A DNA stretch of 64,000 nucleotides from Salinigranum salinum (GCF_009176545.1 NZ_VTOJ01000001.1:744001-808000), one strand, 5' to 3'. Shown: positions 1-9,473, numbered from the stretch's first letter. Program-made: numbers and translations. Notes: generated by a model from the letters alone, not told the origin.

Positions 1-1
1 C

Positions 2-1111
2 GTCGCGTGGAACCTCACCCCGGCGCAGACCGGCTTCCTCACGAGCGCCGTCCAGATCGGTTTCGTCGTCGGTGCGCTCCTCTCGGCCGTGCTGACGCTC
101 TCGGACACGATCCCGCCGCGCTACCTCTTCGCGGGATCGGCGCTCGCGGGTGCCGCGATCACCGCACTCCTCGCGAGCGTGGTCGAGAGCGCCCTCCCGG
201 CCGTCTTCCTCCGCTTTCTCACCGGTGTCGCGCTCGCCGGCGTCTACCCGCCGGGAATGAAGGTCATGGCCGGCTGGTTCGAGCGGGGTCGTGGCCTCGC
301 TATCGGGGCGCTCATCGGCGCACTCACGGTCGGCTCGGCCCTCCCACACCTCATCCGTGGGGTTGGCGGGATCGGTCGGCCGGACGTCGTCCTCTTCGTC
401 GCTGCCGGCCTCGCGGCCCTCGGCGGCGTGCTCGTGCTCCTCGTCCGCCCCGGCCCACACCAGGCACCGGCCGCCCCGTTCGACCCCCGCGCCGTGCGAC
501 GCATTCTCTCCGACAGGGGCACCCTCCTCGCCAACCTGGGGTACTTCGGACACATGTGGGAGCTGTACGCCGTCTGGACGTGGATCCCGGCGTTCCTGGC
601 CGCGTCGTTCGCGGTCACCGGCGATCCGCTCGCCACTCCACAGGTCGCGGCGTTCGTCGCGTTCGCCACGATCGCCGTCGGCGGCCTCGGCGCGCTCGTC
701 GCCGGCGTCGGCGCGGACCGGCTCGGTCGCACCACGGTCACGAGCGCGTCGATGATCACGAGCGGAGCCGCCTCACTGCTCGCCGGCGTCGTCTTCGGCG
801 CGCCGCTCGTCGTGCTCGTCCCGTTCGTCCTCGTGTGGGGCTTTACCATCGTCGCCGACTCGGCGCAGTTCTCCGCCGCCGTCACCGAACTCGCCGAGGG
901 GAGCTACGTCGGGAGCGCGCTCACGCTCCAGACCGCGCTCGGCTTCCTCCTGACCATCGTCTCCATCCAGCTCGTCCCTCGCCTGGTCGAGCTGGTCGGC
1001 TGGCAGTGGGCGTTCGCCCCCCTTGCAGTCGGCCCCGCGCTCGGGACGCTCGCGATGCTCCGCCTCCGGACGCTCCCCGAGGCGCGTCGACTCGCCGGTG
1101 GCCGCGGGTGA
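2..1111 (+). CDS. MFS transporter, 5' end outside the window
   Basis: Major facilitator superfamily permease of the cytoplasmic membrane. The reading frame is open from the left edge (phase 2) to the TGA at 1109-1111, so the N-terminus and first helix are missing. The visible 369 codons hold about ten hydrophobic helices. After the second visible helix comes the classic MFS signature zone, 'RFLTGVALAGVYPPGMKVMA' followed by a short charged WFERGRG loop, and a long cytoplasmic loop separates the two halves. This signature and the charged loop resemble nitrate/nitrite, cyanate and sugar-phosphate type MFS members, but the substrate cannot be read from the sequence. A GTG at 89 is only an internal Val codon. 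The gene is convergent with the next one; only 46 bp separate the stops. Confidence 0.85.
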   Translation, partial: VAWNLTPAQTGFLTSAVQIGFVVGALLSAVLTLSDTIPPRYLFAGSALAGAAITALLASVVESALPAVFLRFLTGVALAGVYPPGMKVMAGWFERGRGLAIGALIGALTVGSALPHLIRGVGGIGRPDVVLFVAAGLAALGGVLVLLVRPGPHQAPAAPFDPRAVRRILSDRGTLLANLGYFGHMWELYAVWTWIPAFLAASFAVTGDPLATPQVAAFVAFATIAVGGLGALVAGVGADRLGRTTVTSASMITSGAASLLAGVVFGAPLVVLVPFVLVWGFTIVADSAQFSAAVTELAEGSYVGSALTLQTALGFLLTIVSIQLVPRLVELVGWQWAFAPLAVGPALGTLAMLRLRTLPEARRLAGGRG

Positions 1112-1157
1112 GTGCGACACTGGCGTAGACGCCACGAACGGAGCTCTCCGAAAGGAC

Positions 1158-2072
1158 TCAGCTCCAAGCGCGTGCGAGCCAATGAAACGTGTACTCCGAA
1201 AGGAGCAGGGCAGCCCCACTGAGGGTCGCTGTGATCAGTACGACAGCCAGGCTCAATAGATAGATCCACCCTAATTCCGAGAACATCAATGTGTTGACTG
1301 CGAACGCTCGGCTCTCGTCCAGACTAACGGCGAGTCCAATCGTCCCGCCGGTTCCAAGTCCGATCTCGAGAGAGGACTTCAGCGTCTCCGATTCGTAGAT
1401 CTTCGAACCACGGAGGTTGAAGATCGAGAGCCCTGTCAGGAGAAAGGCCCCCACGAGGCTCCCAGTGAACAGTGCCGCGATGCCGAACGACCGGAAGAGG
1501 TTGACGAGGCTGTCCCTGTCTTGATCTGGTGGAGAGGGAGTAGTGGTGCCCGGAGACGGCGTCACGGTTGACGGTGTGAGGGTCGGCCCCCCCTCGGTCC
1601 GGTCTGCTCCCCCGTGGACGACTTCTCTTCTGACGAGCCGTTTGTGATCCGTGTCACCAACAGTCACGTATCCTCTCATGTCATAGGCGGTATCGGGATC
1701 GACCTCGGTGCTGTTGAATCGAACGAGACAGGTGTCGTAACTGTTCGGCTCCAGTGTGACGTTTCTCACGAGTACGTCAGTGTCTGTCGGCAGATCGGTT
1801 TCGACCGAGCAGTTGGCGGGCAGACGCGAGTCGTTGTAGTTGATGATGGTGAACTCGACCACCACCGATTCGTTGGTCCCGATCCGTGTCGGTGGTTCGA
1901 CCTCCATGAAGACGTCCTGCTCCGGTAACTCTTCGTCTGGTGGTGGAGGTGAATAGTCCATCGAGGGAGAACCCATCAGGAGAGAGCCCGTCAGGAGGAG
2001 CATGGACGAGACGATGAGACTGCCAATAGCGACTAACACGAAGAGTATCGACCACTCTACTCTCTTCTTCAT
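1158..2072 (-). CDS. membrane-anchored protein with extracellular beta domain, unknown function
   Basis: A 304-residue protein not recognised as a known family. It has an N-terminal membrane helix (about residues 9-31), then an extracellular region of about 150 residues with Pro-rich and Asn/Thr-rich stretches and several potential N-glycosylation sites (NES, NDS, NCS, NVT, NST). That region looks like an Ig/CARDB-type beta sandwich. A Thr/Pro/Ser linker follows, then three C-terminal membrane helices. The start is the ATG at 2072, preceded by a strong GGAGG ribosome site; the in-frame GTG three codons upstream is less likely. Base composition is visibly less GC-rich and codon choice less biased than in the flanking genes, which suggests a recent acquisition. 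Confidence 0.65.
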   Translation of the reverse strand: MKKRVEWSILFVLVAIGSLIVSSMLLLTGSLLMGSPSMDYSPPPPDEELPEQDVFMEVEPPTRIGTNESVVVEFTIINYNDSRLPANCSVETDLPTDTDVLVRNVTLEPNSYDTCLVRFNSTEVDPDTAYDMRGYVTVGDTDHKRLVRREVVHGGADRTEGGPTLTPSTVTPSPGTTTPSPPDQDRDSLVNLFRSFGIAALFTGSLVGAFLLTGLSIFNLRGSKIYESETLKSSLEIGLGTGGTIGLAVSLDESRAFAVNTLMFSELGWIYLLSLAVVLITATLSGAALLLSEYTFHWLARAWS

Positions 2073-2309
2073 TCCCTCCACCCCCTCCTATGTAGGGACC
2101 GAGAGAACATATAGAACGTGTGCCACTTACTACGTGCCCGGAGCGTCCGCTCGCGGCACGGTGAGACGATTCAGACGGGCGTCTCCACTCTGGGGCAGGT
2201 CGAGAACGAATGGACAGAGGTGGCACGTCGCCTCGCCGGTGGCCGTGGCTGAGACCCCGTCGCTCCCGTTCCCGTGATCGCTCTCGTGATTCGGGAACTG
2301 TCAGCATTC

Positions 2310-2317
2310 CTTATATG
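2310..2317 (+). promoter_or_regulatory. TATA box of the PPOX-family gene
   Basis: The sequence cttatatgg lies about 26 bases before the ATG at 2340, the spacing expected for a leaderless haloarchaeal transcript. It decides the start codon, because the alternative upstream start at 2274 lies before the TATA box. Confidence 0.6.
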
Positions 2318-2339
2318 GGCTGGTGTGCTACCAATCCAC

Positions 2340-2795
2340 ATGAAGACGTTTGCCAACATCCAGGGGAACGAGATGGACGACGAAACCGCCCGGACGTTCC
2401 TCCACGACCAGGGGTTCGGCGTGCTCTCGCTTGCGTCGGATAGCGATGCGTACGGGATCCCGATCTCGTACGGCTACGACCGCGAGACGGAGCGACTGTA
2501 CTTCGTCTTCCTCCGCCCCGGCGAGACGAGCAAGAAGGCGCGGTTCGGCGCGTCGACCGAGCTCGCCTCGTTCCTCACGTTCGATGTCCCCTCGCGCGAG
2601 GAGTGGCGGACGGTCGTCGTCACCGGTCGGCTCCGGATCGTCGACGACGACGAGTGGCCCGCCGTCCGCGACGCGCTCGACGACAACGCCTGGTTCCCGA
2701 CGCTGTTCTCCGAGACAGAACCCATGCAGGACATCGTCGGCTGGGCGCTCGACATCGACGACGTGACCGGAATGCACAGCCGGGCCGCCCGGTAG
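2340..2795 (+). CDS. pyridoxamine 5'-phosphate oxidase-like flavin-binding protein
   Basis: A 151-residue protein of the FMN-binding split-barrel (PPOX/NimA-like) superfamily. It begins MKTFANIQGNEMDDETARTF with a short helix and the 'FLHDQGFGVLSLAS' strand. It then has the typical 'YGIPISYGYD' and 'LYFVFLRPGETSKKARF' strands that bind flavin in this fold, and 'VVVTGRLRIVDDDEW' near the middle. Haloarchaeal members are often annotated as pyridoxamine phosphate oxidase or nitroimidazole-resistance-like, but the substrate is usually unknown; a general flavin or F420-dependent reductase role is an inference. The start is fixed by a TATA box 26 bases upstream, so the mRNA is probably leaderless. 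Confidence 0.85.
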   Translation: MKTFANIQGNEMDDETARTFLHDQGFGVLSLASDSDAYGIPISYGYDRETERLYFVFLRPGETSKKARFGASTELASFLTFDVPSREEWRTVVVTGRLRIVDDDEWPAVRDALDDNAWFPTLFSETEPMQDIVGWALDIDDVTGMHSRAAR

Positions 2796-2841
2796 GACGG
2801 TTCGCCCTCGTTCGGTTCGTCCTCGTTCGACTCGGTTCGGT

Positions 2842-4482
2842 TCAGCGTCGGAGCCGGAGGAGCGACCGAAGCGAGGGAAGCGAGGGAAGCGACGGAAGCG
2901 ATGGACGGGTGTCGTCGAGGTCGACGTACTTCTCGATCGGCACCTCGACGGTCGCGTCCCGCAGTCGGGCGACGGAAAGGACGACGACGAGTAGTGCGGC
3001 GACGGCGAACGCACCGAAGCCGCCGTCTTCGACGGCCGTCGCGGTGTTCGTCGCGTCCGATTCGGCGGCGTCGGCCGTGGTCGCCTCACCCGCGTCACCG
3101 TCGGTCGCTCCGTCGCCTCCGCTCCCGTCGGTCGCACCCGTCTCCTCGTGCTGGTCGGTCGTCTCCACCGCGTCGGACTGCGTCGACCTCGGCACGACGT
3201 ACCGTGTCACGTGTTCGGTCCCATCGGCGTCGACCGCCCGCACCACGACCGTCGTCTCTCCCTCGTCGGCGAGCGCCAACTCCTCCTCGAACGAGACGTC
3301 GTCCCACACTTCGCCGCCGTCGTACACCTGTTCGAAGTCGACGACCGTCCCGTCGCCGTCGACCGTCTCGACGGAGAGCGAACTCACGCGGCCGTCGCGT
3401 GCCGCGCCGTAGACGTGGACCGCCTCGTCGGCCACGAGGTGCGTCCGTTCCTCGTCGACGGCCACCGTCGGGACCACGTTCCGCACGTAGTCGACGACGA
3501 CGAGCTGCTTGACCTCGTTCCCGCTGGTGTCTTTGGTCCAGACCGTGATCCGGTTGGGGCCCGGCACGAGGTCGACCTCCCGACTGAACGCCATCCGCTC
3601 GCGCTCGGGGTCGGCCTCCCGACCCTGGCTGACGACGATCGATCGGCGCGCGACCTCGCCGAAGACGGCGTACGACACCGAGTCGATCTGGACGTTGTCG
3701 CTGACGGTTCCGTTGACGAACACGGTCGACGACGTCGTCCGCTCCGGGACCGGGTCGAGCGATATCGACGGATCCGTGACGTCGGTGATGACGACGGAGA
3801 TGTCGTAACTCCGGCTGTTTCCGAACCGGTCCTGCACGACGACGGTCAGGTCGTTCTCCCCGGGGCCGAAGAACAGCTCCTGCGAGAACTCCGTGCCGGG
3901 GTCGCGGATGACGTGCGACTCGGAGACGACCTCGTAGCCGGTCGCCCCCTCGACCTTGTGATCCCTGATAATCCGAACGTACTCGGTACCGACCGAGTCC
4001 TCGATCCGGCCGGTGAGCGTCACGCGCGCCCCCGAGACGCGGATATCCGACGGCGCCTGTCCGCGGAGGTCGCTCTCGAACGGACTGGTGAACCCGACGA
4101 ACGGCGCGACGGCGTCCTTCTCGACGGTGATCCGTGTCGACGTGACGCTCCCGTCCGAGGCGGTGACCACGACCTGGATCGTCTGCGGTTCGTTCGCGAG
4201 GTCGAGTCGAACCCGTTCCGACACCCGTTCGGTGCCCGGTGCCCACGTCCGCACGGTCGCGCCGTCGACGCGGACGGTGACGCGTTCGACGGTGGTCCGT
4301 GCGCTCGCGTTCACTGCGAGGAGGGGATCCTCGGGGACGATCAGGCTGTCCCCGGCGGCCATCGGCGTCCCGTCGACGGCGAGAGAGACGGTCGGCTCCG
4401 CCGCCGCGGCCGGCCCCGCGACTGCCCCGACGACGACCGCGGCGAGGACGACGACGGCCACCGCGAACAGACCTCGCTGCAT
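2842..4482 (-). CDS. secreted Ig-like repeat surface protein with C-terminal membrane anchor
   Basis: A 546-residue exported protein. A Sec-type signal peptide (about residues 1-26, ending AGPAAAAEP) is followed by four or five beta-sandwich repeats of about 90 residues. These recur as '...SLAVDGTP', 'VTLTGRIEDSVG', 'VFVNGTVSDNVQ' and '...NRITVWTKDTSGNE', a pattern typical of bacterial Ig-like or cadherin-like modules. A Thr/Asp/Gly-rich linker and one membrane helix follow, then a short cytoplasmic tail with a Pro-Ser-Leu triplet repeat that matches a 9-bp DNA repeat near 2865-2900. No catalytic motif is seen, so a structural or adhesion role on the cell surface is inferred. The start is the ATG at 4482, immediately before the signal peptide; the longer open frame upstream is not needed. 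Confidence 0.75.
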   Translation of the reverse strand: MQRGLFAVAVVVLAAVVVGAVAGPAAAAEPTVSLAVDGTPMAAGDSLIVPEDPLLAVNASARTTVERVTVRVDGATVRTWAPGTERVSERVRLDLANEPQTIQVVVTASDGSVTSTRITVEKDAVAPFVGFTSPFESDLRGQAPSDIRVSGARVTLTGRIEDSVGTEYVRIIRDHKVEGATGYEVVSESHVIRDPGTEFSQELFFGPGENDLTVVVQDRFGNSRSYDISVVITDVTDPSISLDPVPERTTSSTVFVNGTVSDNVQIDSVSYAVFGEVARRSIVVSQGREADPERERMAFSREVDLVPGPNRITVWTKDTSGNEVKQLVVVDYVRNVVPTVAVDEERTHLVADEAVHVYGAARDGRVSSLSVETVDGDGTVVDFEQVYDGGEVWDDVSFEEELALADEGETTVVVRAVDADGTEHVTRYVVPRSTQSDAVETTDQHEETGATDGSGGDGATDGDAGEATTADAAESDATNTATAVEDGGFGAFAVAALLVVVLSVARLRDATVEVPIEKYVDLDDTRPSLPSLPSLPSLRSLLRLRR

Positions 4483-4617
4483 TGCTCGACTGTTGGCCGA
4501 ACCGCACGTAAGCGTTGTGCGACGATTATCCGGGCTGATAACCGGGTCGGTGTCGGGGACGGAGCAGTCGGATCGAGCACCGAGGGGTTTACTCGCGCGC
4601 CGGCCCGAACGACGGCG

Positions 4618-4785
4618 ATGGTGCGCCCCGACAGTCTCCACTGCGATACCTGTGGCGCGACCGTCAGTGTCGACGAGGCCCACCGGAGCGAGACGTACGG
4701 CGACCTCGACCCCAGCAGGTGGCAGACGCTCTGCTGTCCGGGCTGCGGGTCGCGGCTCGAGACCGTGTTCGTCGGCGACGAGTGA
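4618..4785 (+). CDS. small zinc-ribbon protein
   Basis: A 55-residue protein with two metal-binding knuckles. One is CDTC near the N-terminus ('LHCDTCGATVSVDEAHR') and the other is CCPGC near the C-terminus ('TLCCPGCGSRLE'), together enough for a treble-clef or rubredoxin-like zinc site. Such stand-alone zinc microproteins are common in haloarchaea and mostly of unknown function. The ATG at 4618 follows a weak TATA-like 'gtttactc' about 30 bases upstream. It is divergently oriented from the surface-protein gene, with 135 bp between the starts. Confidence 0.7.
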   Translation: MVRPDSLHCDTCGATVSVDEAHRSETYGDLDPSRWQTLCCPGCGSRLETVFVGDE

Positions 4786-4934
4786 TCGCGCGACGGCACG
4801 CCTGCCGTGACACCCGACCTCGACCGTCTGTGGCACCCGGCGCGGGAGCCGACGGCTGTTGCACTGTGTGGCGTGAAATTGGTGAGAAGTTGACTGTCGA
4901 ACGCCGATTCGTCAGGTGTGCGGTCGAAACCGGT

Positions 4935-5129
4935 TTACAGGCGAGTCAGGTTCTTCGCGCGCGGGCCCTTCGGGGCCTGCTCGATCTCGAACTCGACTTC
5001 CTGTCCCTCCTCCAGATCCGGACCGCCGACGTCTTCCATGTGGAAGAAGACGTCTTCGTCTGCATCCTCGGTGGAGATGAAACCGTAACCGCCAGTGTCG
5101 TTGAAGAAATCAACCTTACCGGTCGCCAT
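4935..5129 (-). CDS. cspA: cold-shock domain protein
   Basis: A 64-residue single OB-fold protein that binds single-stranded RNA and DNA and acts as an RNA chaperone. It carries the family hallmarks: the N-terminal '[15 protein letters not shown]' strand with RNP1-like residues 13-18, and the RNP2-like VFFHM at 27-31. The length is that of a normal haloarchaeal CspA. The ATG at 5129 lies about 28 bases after a TATA element (minus-strand GTTATTACC, 5154-5162), consistent with a leaderless or near-leaderless mRNA. It is monocistronic between two genes of opposite or unrelated orientation. Confidence 0.95.
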   Translation of the reverse strand: MATGKVDFFNDTGGYGFISTEDADEDVFFHMEDVGGPDLEEGQEVEFEIEQAPKGPRAKNLTRL

Positions 5130-5286
5130 TGCACGTCGAGAGAGACGACGGGTGGTAATAACGCTTGCGACATGGCCGTCCGCTCGGTCACGCCGGCACT
5201 CGGTTCGCCGTGACCGGCCCGCCCCGCCCTTCGAGACGGCACGGCGCGAAGGTATTTGAGCCGCCGTGACGTACCAGATCGACGTA

Positions 5287-6171
5287 ATGTCGACGCCTCC
5301 CCGGACGCCGTCGCGCGTGGCGGTTCGCGGCGCGCTGACGGGCGTCCGCCGTGGACGCCCACCGACCGACGGTAGCCCCGACTACGGTCGCTCCCCCGAC
5401 CCCGCCGTCTTCGAACTCGTCGCCGATCCCTTCGACAGCGTCGACGACGCCCACGGCCGCCTCTGCGAACTCGAACGGCTCTTCTACGAGCGTGGCGACC
5501 GGCGCGGACCGTTCCTCGTCATCTACAGCCGGGTGACGGCCGAGGTCGGCCGCGCCATCGAGGCGGGGACGTTCGCGGACCCCGCGTGGGTCGAAGCGTA
5601 CCTCGTCACGTTCGCCGACCTCTACCGACAGGCGCTGTTGAGCTTCGAGACGGGATCGCTCGACACGCTCGCCGACCCCTGGCAGGTGGCGTTCGAGTCA
5701 GCCACGCGCGGGGAGTGTCTGATCGTCCAGGACGCCGTCCTCGGGATCAACGCCCACGTCAACTACGACCTGGCGCTCGCACTGTCGCTCGTCGGCGTCG
5801 ACGCCGACCGCGAGCGGAAGTACGCCGACCACTGCGCCGTCAACGCGATCCTCCGGCGGCTCGTCGACGAGGTGCAGGACCGTCTCGCCGAGCGGTACGC
5901 CCCGGGAGTCGCGCGGATCGACGAGTCGCTCGGACGGCTCGACGAGGCGCTGTCGTTCGTCGCACTCGCCGAGGGCCGCGACACCGCCTGGCGGGCCGCC
6001 GTCGCGCTCGCGGACTCCCGCTTCGGGGTCCGGCGGACAGCGGCGCTGTGGTTCCTCCGCGTCTCCTCGACCGGCGTCGCCTACCTGTTGTTGAGCCCGA
6101 CCGTCAGCGACCGGCTCCGTGACCGTCTCCGCGACGTCGAACGGGGCGTCGGTGCCGCCGCCGCCGAGTGA
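5287..6171 (+). CDS. DUF5995 family protein
   Basis: A 294-residue, largely helical soluble protein. The central segment, with '[21 protein letters not shown]' as its core, is the most conserved part and matches my memory of the DUF5995 family, whose members share a G-I/M-N-A-H-I/V-N motif. The His and acidic residues there could bind metal, but no activity is known to me. I chose the ATG at 5287 rather than the GTG at 5266 because a TATA-like 'ggtatttgag' at 5250-5259 leaves room only for the later start. The gene ends 15 bp before the stop of the convergent oxidoreductase gene. Confidence 0.7.
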   Translation: MSTPPRTPSRVAVRGALTGVRRGRPPTDGSPDYGRSPDPAVFELVADPFDSVDDAHGRLCELERLFYERGDRRGPFLVIYSRVTAEVGRAIEAGTFADPAWVEAYLVTFADLYRQALLSFETGSLDTLADPWQVAFESATRGECLIVQDAVLGINAHVNYDLALALSLVGVDADRERKYADHCAVNAILRRLVDEVQDRLAERYAPGVARIDESLGRLDEALSFVALAEGRDTAWRAAVALADSRFGVRRTAALWFLRVSSTGVAYLLLSPTVSDRLRDRLRDVERGVGAAAAE

Positions 6172-6185
6172 GTCGGTGACGCTCG

Positions 6186-7169
6186 TCAACCCTCTCCGCC
6201 CGCGACTTCTACCGCTCGCCCCGTCGCCGCGCTCTCGGCGATCGCGTCGATGGTCCGCATATTTCCGACCGACTCCGCCCGCGTCACCCGCGGTTCGCGT
6301 CCCGTCGCGACCGCGTCGGCGAATCCGTCGATCTGGTGCCGGTACTGATCGACCGGCTCGAACGCCTCGACGACGGTCCGACCGTCGACGCACCACTCCA
6401 GTGTGACCCGCTCGTCGGGATCGACGCCGAACGCCGGTTCGGCGTGGAGCCAGCCGTCGGTCGTCTCGACCCGGTAGTACTGGCTCTCGGTCCGATCGAA
6501 GCCCGCGGCGATCCGTGCGGTCGCCCCGTCGTACGCCAGCGTCGCGGCGACGCCGGTGTCGACGCCACACCCCTGCGTGTCCGTCGTGTGTGCCGACACC
6601 TCCTCGGGGCCACCCAGGAACAGCCGCGTCGCGTTGACCGCGTAGCTGCCGACGTCCATGAGGCTCCCCCCCGCGAGGTCGGGGTCGTACCGGATGTCGT
6701 CCGTGTCCTCGAACAGGATCGAGAACGCGGCGTCGACGCTCCGGACCGTGCCGAGCTCCCGCTCGACGATCTCGACGGCGCGCACGGTTCGAGGGTGGTA
6801 CCGGTACATGAACGCCTCCATCAGCGTCACGCCCCGGTCCTCGCAGTGGTCGAACAGCGCCCGCGCCTCCGCCGCGTCCGCGGTCAGCGGCTTCTCGCAG
6901 AGCACGTGCTTCCCGTGGTCGGCCGCACGCATCGACCACTCCGCGTGGAGGCTGTTCGGCAACGGGTTGTACACCGCGTCGATCTCGTCGTCCGCGAGGA
7001 GCTCCTCGTAGCTCCCGTACGCCCGCGGGACGTCGTGTTCTCGGGCCACCCGTTCGGCGGTGGTCGCATCGCGCGACGCGATCCCGAGAACGGTGTGCTC
7101 GCTCGTCTCGACGGCGGGGAGCACGGCGTCGAGACCGATGGCGGCCGTGCTGATGATGCCGAAGCGCAT
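6186..7169 (-). CDS. Gfo/Idh/MocA family NAD(P)-dependent oxidoreductase
   Basis: A 327-residue sugar or polyol dehydrogenase with an N-terminal Rossmann fold ('FGIISTAAIGLDAVLPA') and a C-terminal alpha/beta substrate domain. The catalytic EKP motif is present in 'KHVLCEKPLTADAAEA', and 'MEAFMYRYHPRTVRAVE' is the conserved segment after it. Within the family it most resembles D-xylose 1-dehydrogenase and glucose-fructose oxidoreductase-like enzymes of haloarchaea, so a role in oxidative pentose or hexose catabolism is a reasonable inference, but the substrate is not proven. The ATG at 7169 is about 29 bases after a TATA-like minus-strand GACTTTTCTCC. It is divergent from the DUF429 gene. Confidence 0.85.
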   Translation of the reverse strand: MRFGIISTAAIGLDAVLPAVETSEHTVLGIASRDATTAERVAREHDVPRAYGSYEELLADDEIDAVYNPLPNSLHAEWSMRAADHGKHVLCEKPLTADAAEARALFDHCEDRGVTLMEAFMYRYHPRTVRAVEIVERELGTVRSVDAAFSILFEDTDDIRYDPDLAGGSLMDVGSYAVNATRLFLGGPEEVSAHTTDTQGCGVDTGVAATLAYDGATARIAAGFDRTESQYYRVETTDGWLHAEPAFGVDPDERVTLEWCVDGRTVVEAFEPVDQYRHQIDGFADAVATGREPRVTRAESVGNMRTIDAIAESAATGRAVEVAGGEG

Positions 7170-7278
7170 GGCGGTACTGTCCCCCGAGGGGGAGAAAAGT
7201 CGTCCGGGCGGCGAGCGTCCCCTCTCGGGCCCCGGGTTCCAATCACGCTTTTCACCGTGCGTCGCCGACGCTCTCACG

Positions 7279-8019
7279 ATGACCGACGACCGGCTGTTCG
7301 TGGGGGCTGTCTGGTGTTCCGGACCGTGGCTCGCCGTCGTGTTCGAGGGGGAGACGTTCGACCACGCGGGCGTCTTCGACGGCATCGGCGACGTCTGGCT
7401 CCGATACGAGGAGACGGTCGAACGGCTCCTCGTCGACGTCCCGATCGGCCTGGTGGAGGAGGGGAGCGAGGGACGGCAGTGTGACTCGCTGGCCCGGGAC
7501 GTCCTCGGAGAGCGACGGGAGACGGTGTTCCGCCCCCCGGTCCGCGAGGCGACGCTGAAGCGCCGCTTCCCCGCCGCCAGCCGGACCCACGAACGCAAGA
7601 CCGGACGCGACCTCTCGCGGGCGGCGTTCGAGACGAGCGAGGCAATCGCCGCCGTCGACGAACTCCTCCAGGAACTCCCCGAGGCGCGCGACGCCGTCGC
7701 CGAATCCCACCCGGAGGTCTGCTTCCGGGCGTTCGCGGGAGAGCCGATGGCGCACCCGCGCGACATCGCCGGCGGCTACGCCGAACGTCTCCGGACGCTC
7801 GCCGAGTACGATCCGGACGGCCCGGTGACGGTCCAGGCCGTCGCCGAGGCGACCGACGGTGCCGACGTCGCTGTCGCGGACGTCCTCGACGCGGTGGTGC
7901 TCGCCTACACCGCCCGGCCCGGTCCCGGGACGCTCCGCTCGCTCCCGTCGGACCCGCCGACGGATGCCGAGGGGTTCCCGATGTGTATGTGGTACCGGGC
8001 GTCGGAACCGCTCGTGTAA
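7279..8019 (+). CDS. DUF429 (predicted RNase H-fold) protein
   Basis: A 246-residue soluble protein. The N-terminal 'VGAVWCSGPWLAVVFEGE' strand and the 'LLVDVPIGL' strand with conserved Asp are DUF429 hallmarks, as are the 'RQCDSLARDVLGERRETVFRPP' segment and a C-terminal 'VADVLDAVVLAYTA' helix. DUF429 has been predicted to adopt an RNase H-like fold with acidic active-site residues; its biological substrate is not established. It is preceded by a TATA-like 'cgcttttcacc' about 28 bases upstream of the ATG. The divergent arrangement with the MocA-type oxidoreductase leaves a 109-bp shared promoter region. Confidence 0.85.
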   Translation: MTDDRLFVGAVWCSGPWLAVVFEGETFDHAGVFDGIGDVWLRYEETVERLLVDVPIGLVEEGSEGRQCDSLARDVLGERRETVFRPPVREATLKRRFPAASRTHERKTGRDLSRAAFETSEAIAAVDELLQELPEARDAVAESHPEVCFRAFAGEPMAHPRDIAGGYAERLRTLAEYDPDGPVTVQAVAEATDGADVAVADVLDAVVLAYTARPGPGTLRSLPSDPPTDAEGFPMCMWYRASEPLV

Positions 8020-8116
8020 TCTCCCCGTCAGCCGAACGTCCCCGTCCGGCACTCAGCCGAGCGTCTCACTCCGGCGTTTCGCAACCGCGGCGACCGCAGG
8101 GACCGCCGTGACCGGG

Positions 8117-9301
8117 CTACTCGACCCCGTAGACGGTCGTCTCCGGGTGGAACTTCGACCAGCCGAGCCAGAACAGCGGCGGCAGGTCGTTCGCCCGCCT
8201 GAGCGTCGTGCCCTCGAAGGGGCCGTCGACGGCGACGCCCGTGCTCCGCTGCCAGCGCGATCCGCCCGCTCGCAGGTGGCTGTCGCCGTCGCCGACGAAC
8301 TCGCGGACCTTCCCGTCGATCCGGCGGTCGTACGCCACGAGCGTGTCACCCGGCGCGGTCGCCACGACCACGGGACGCCCCCCGACCGTGTCGGTGACGA
8401 CACCGGTCGCTTCGTCGGTGCCGTCGGGGTCCCTGCCCGTCCCCGCCGCGGCGACCACCCGCGCCGGATACGCACGCGCCACCCCGCCGTGTTCGACCCC
8501 CACGACGAGCTCCTGCGGGTGGAGTCGGTCGCCGTCACCCGTGTACCCGATGAGCACCGCGTCGTCGTAGTCGTACTTCGGGCTGAAGTAGTCGTACTGC
8601 GCGTTGCGGCCGCGGACGGTGTTCGACGCCGGCGGCGGGAGCAACACGCTCGTCGTGGGGTGGTCCGTCCGCCACTGTTTCCAGGTCGTCAGCGTCGACG
8701 GCAGGACCCGCAGGCGCTCGCCGGTCGCCGGGCCGTTGATCGCCGTCGCCAGCAACTGACTCCAGAGGCTGTCGGTCTCGCCGTCGTAGAGCACGGGATC
8801 CGAGCGCCAGAGGTAGCCCGAGACGCCGAATCGTGTGGGGCACCCGCCGACCGTCCGCTCGGCGACGACCGCGCTCCCGCACTGGACGCAGTACGTCACG
8901 AGCAACGGGCCGTCGAACGTGTCGTTGACGACCTCGTGCCAGTCGAGGATCCGGAGGGGGTACGCGCGCGCCTCGCCACCGCGCTCGACGCCGACGACCG
9001 GGGCGTCGTCGGGCAGTCGGGTCGTCTCCGCCGCGGACTCGGTCGGAAGGGACAGGTCGCCCCAGTCGGCGGCGAACGCCGGGTCGGTGATCGCGGGGAT
9101 GTGGTCGCGGTGGACCGCCGCGAGCATGTCGGTCGTCGGCACCGGGAGCGTGACGTCGCCGACGCGGGTCGGTCGCGGCGTCCGCGTCGCCGTGGCGGTC
9201 GCCGAGCGCTCGCTCCCGTCGTCCCGACCGGCGCGGCCGAGACAGCCGGCGACCGCGCCCCCGGCGATCGCGAGCGCCTCCAGGTACCGTCGCCGTTCCA
9301 T
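8117..9301 (-). CDS. DUF3179 domain lipoprotein
   Basis: A 394-residue exported protein. The N-terminus MERRRYLEALAIAGG followed by an AGCLG lipobox indicates a lipoprotein, probably exported by Tat because of the arginine pair. DUF3179 occupies most of the mature protein. It includes the family's invariant 'TYCVQCGSAVVAERTVGG' segment, 'RAYPLRILDWHEVVND' and a second 'RAYPARVVAA' copy, so the domain looks internally repeated. The molecular function of DUF3179 is unknown; the conserved Cys pair suggests metal or redox chemistry at the cell surface. The ATG at 9301 immediately precedes the signal sequence. Confidence 0.85.
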   Translation of the reverse strand: MERRRYLEALAIAGGAVAGCLGRAGRDDGSERSATATATRTPRPTRVGDVTLPVPTTDMLAAVHRDHIPAITDPAFAADWGDLSLPTESAAETTRLPDDAPVVGVERGGEARAYPLRILDWHEVVNDTFDGPLLVTYCVQCGSAVVAERTVGGCPTRFGVSGYLWRSDPVLYDGETDSLWSQLLATAINGPATGERLRVLPSTLTTWKQWRTDHPTTSVLLPPPASNTVRGRNAQYDYFSPKYDYDDAVLIGYTGDGDRLHPQELVVGVEHGGVARAYPARVVAAAGTGRDPDGTDEATGVVTDTVGGRPVVVATAPGDTLVAYDRRIDGKVREFVGDGDSHLRAGGSRWQRSTGVAVDGPFEGTTLRRANDLPPLFWLGWSKFHPETTVYGVE

Positions 9302-9473
9302 ATGCTTCGGAGTGGGCGCACACGCAAAACGTGGCCGGCCGAGTGGTCGAGCCCGTGCACGACCGCGACGGTTACGTTGAGGGAGTCGCCCCGTGTCCGC
9401 TCGCCGAGGACCTCGCCCCGTGTCCAGGCTGCCCGCCCCAACAGTCATCGCGGCGGCTCTCCACGGGGCAGGC

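Noticed and set aside
2865..2900. 9-bp gaagcgagg tandem repeat as a regulatory iteron
   Set aside because: It lies inside the coding C-terminus of the surface protein and simply encodes its Pro-Ser-Leu triplets.
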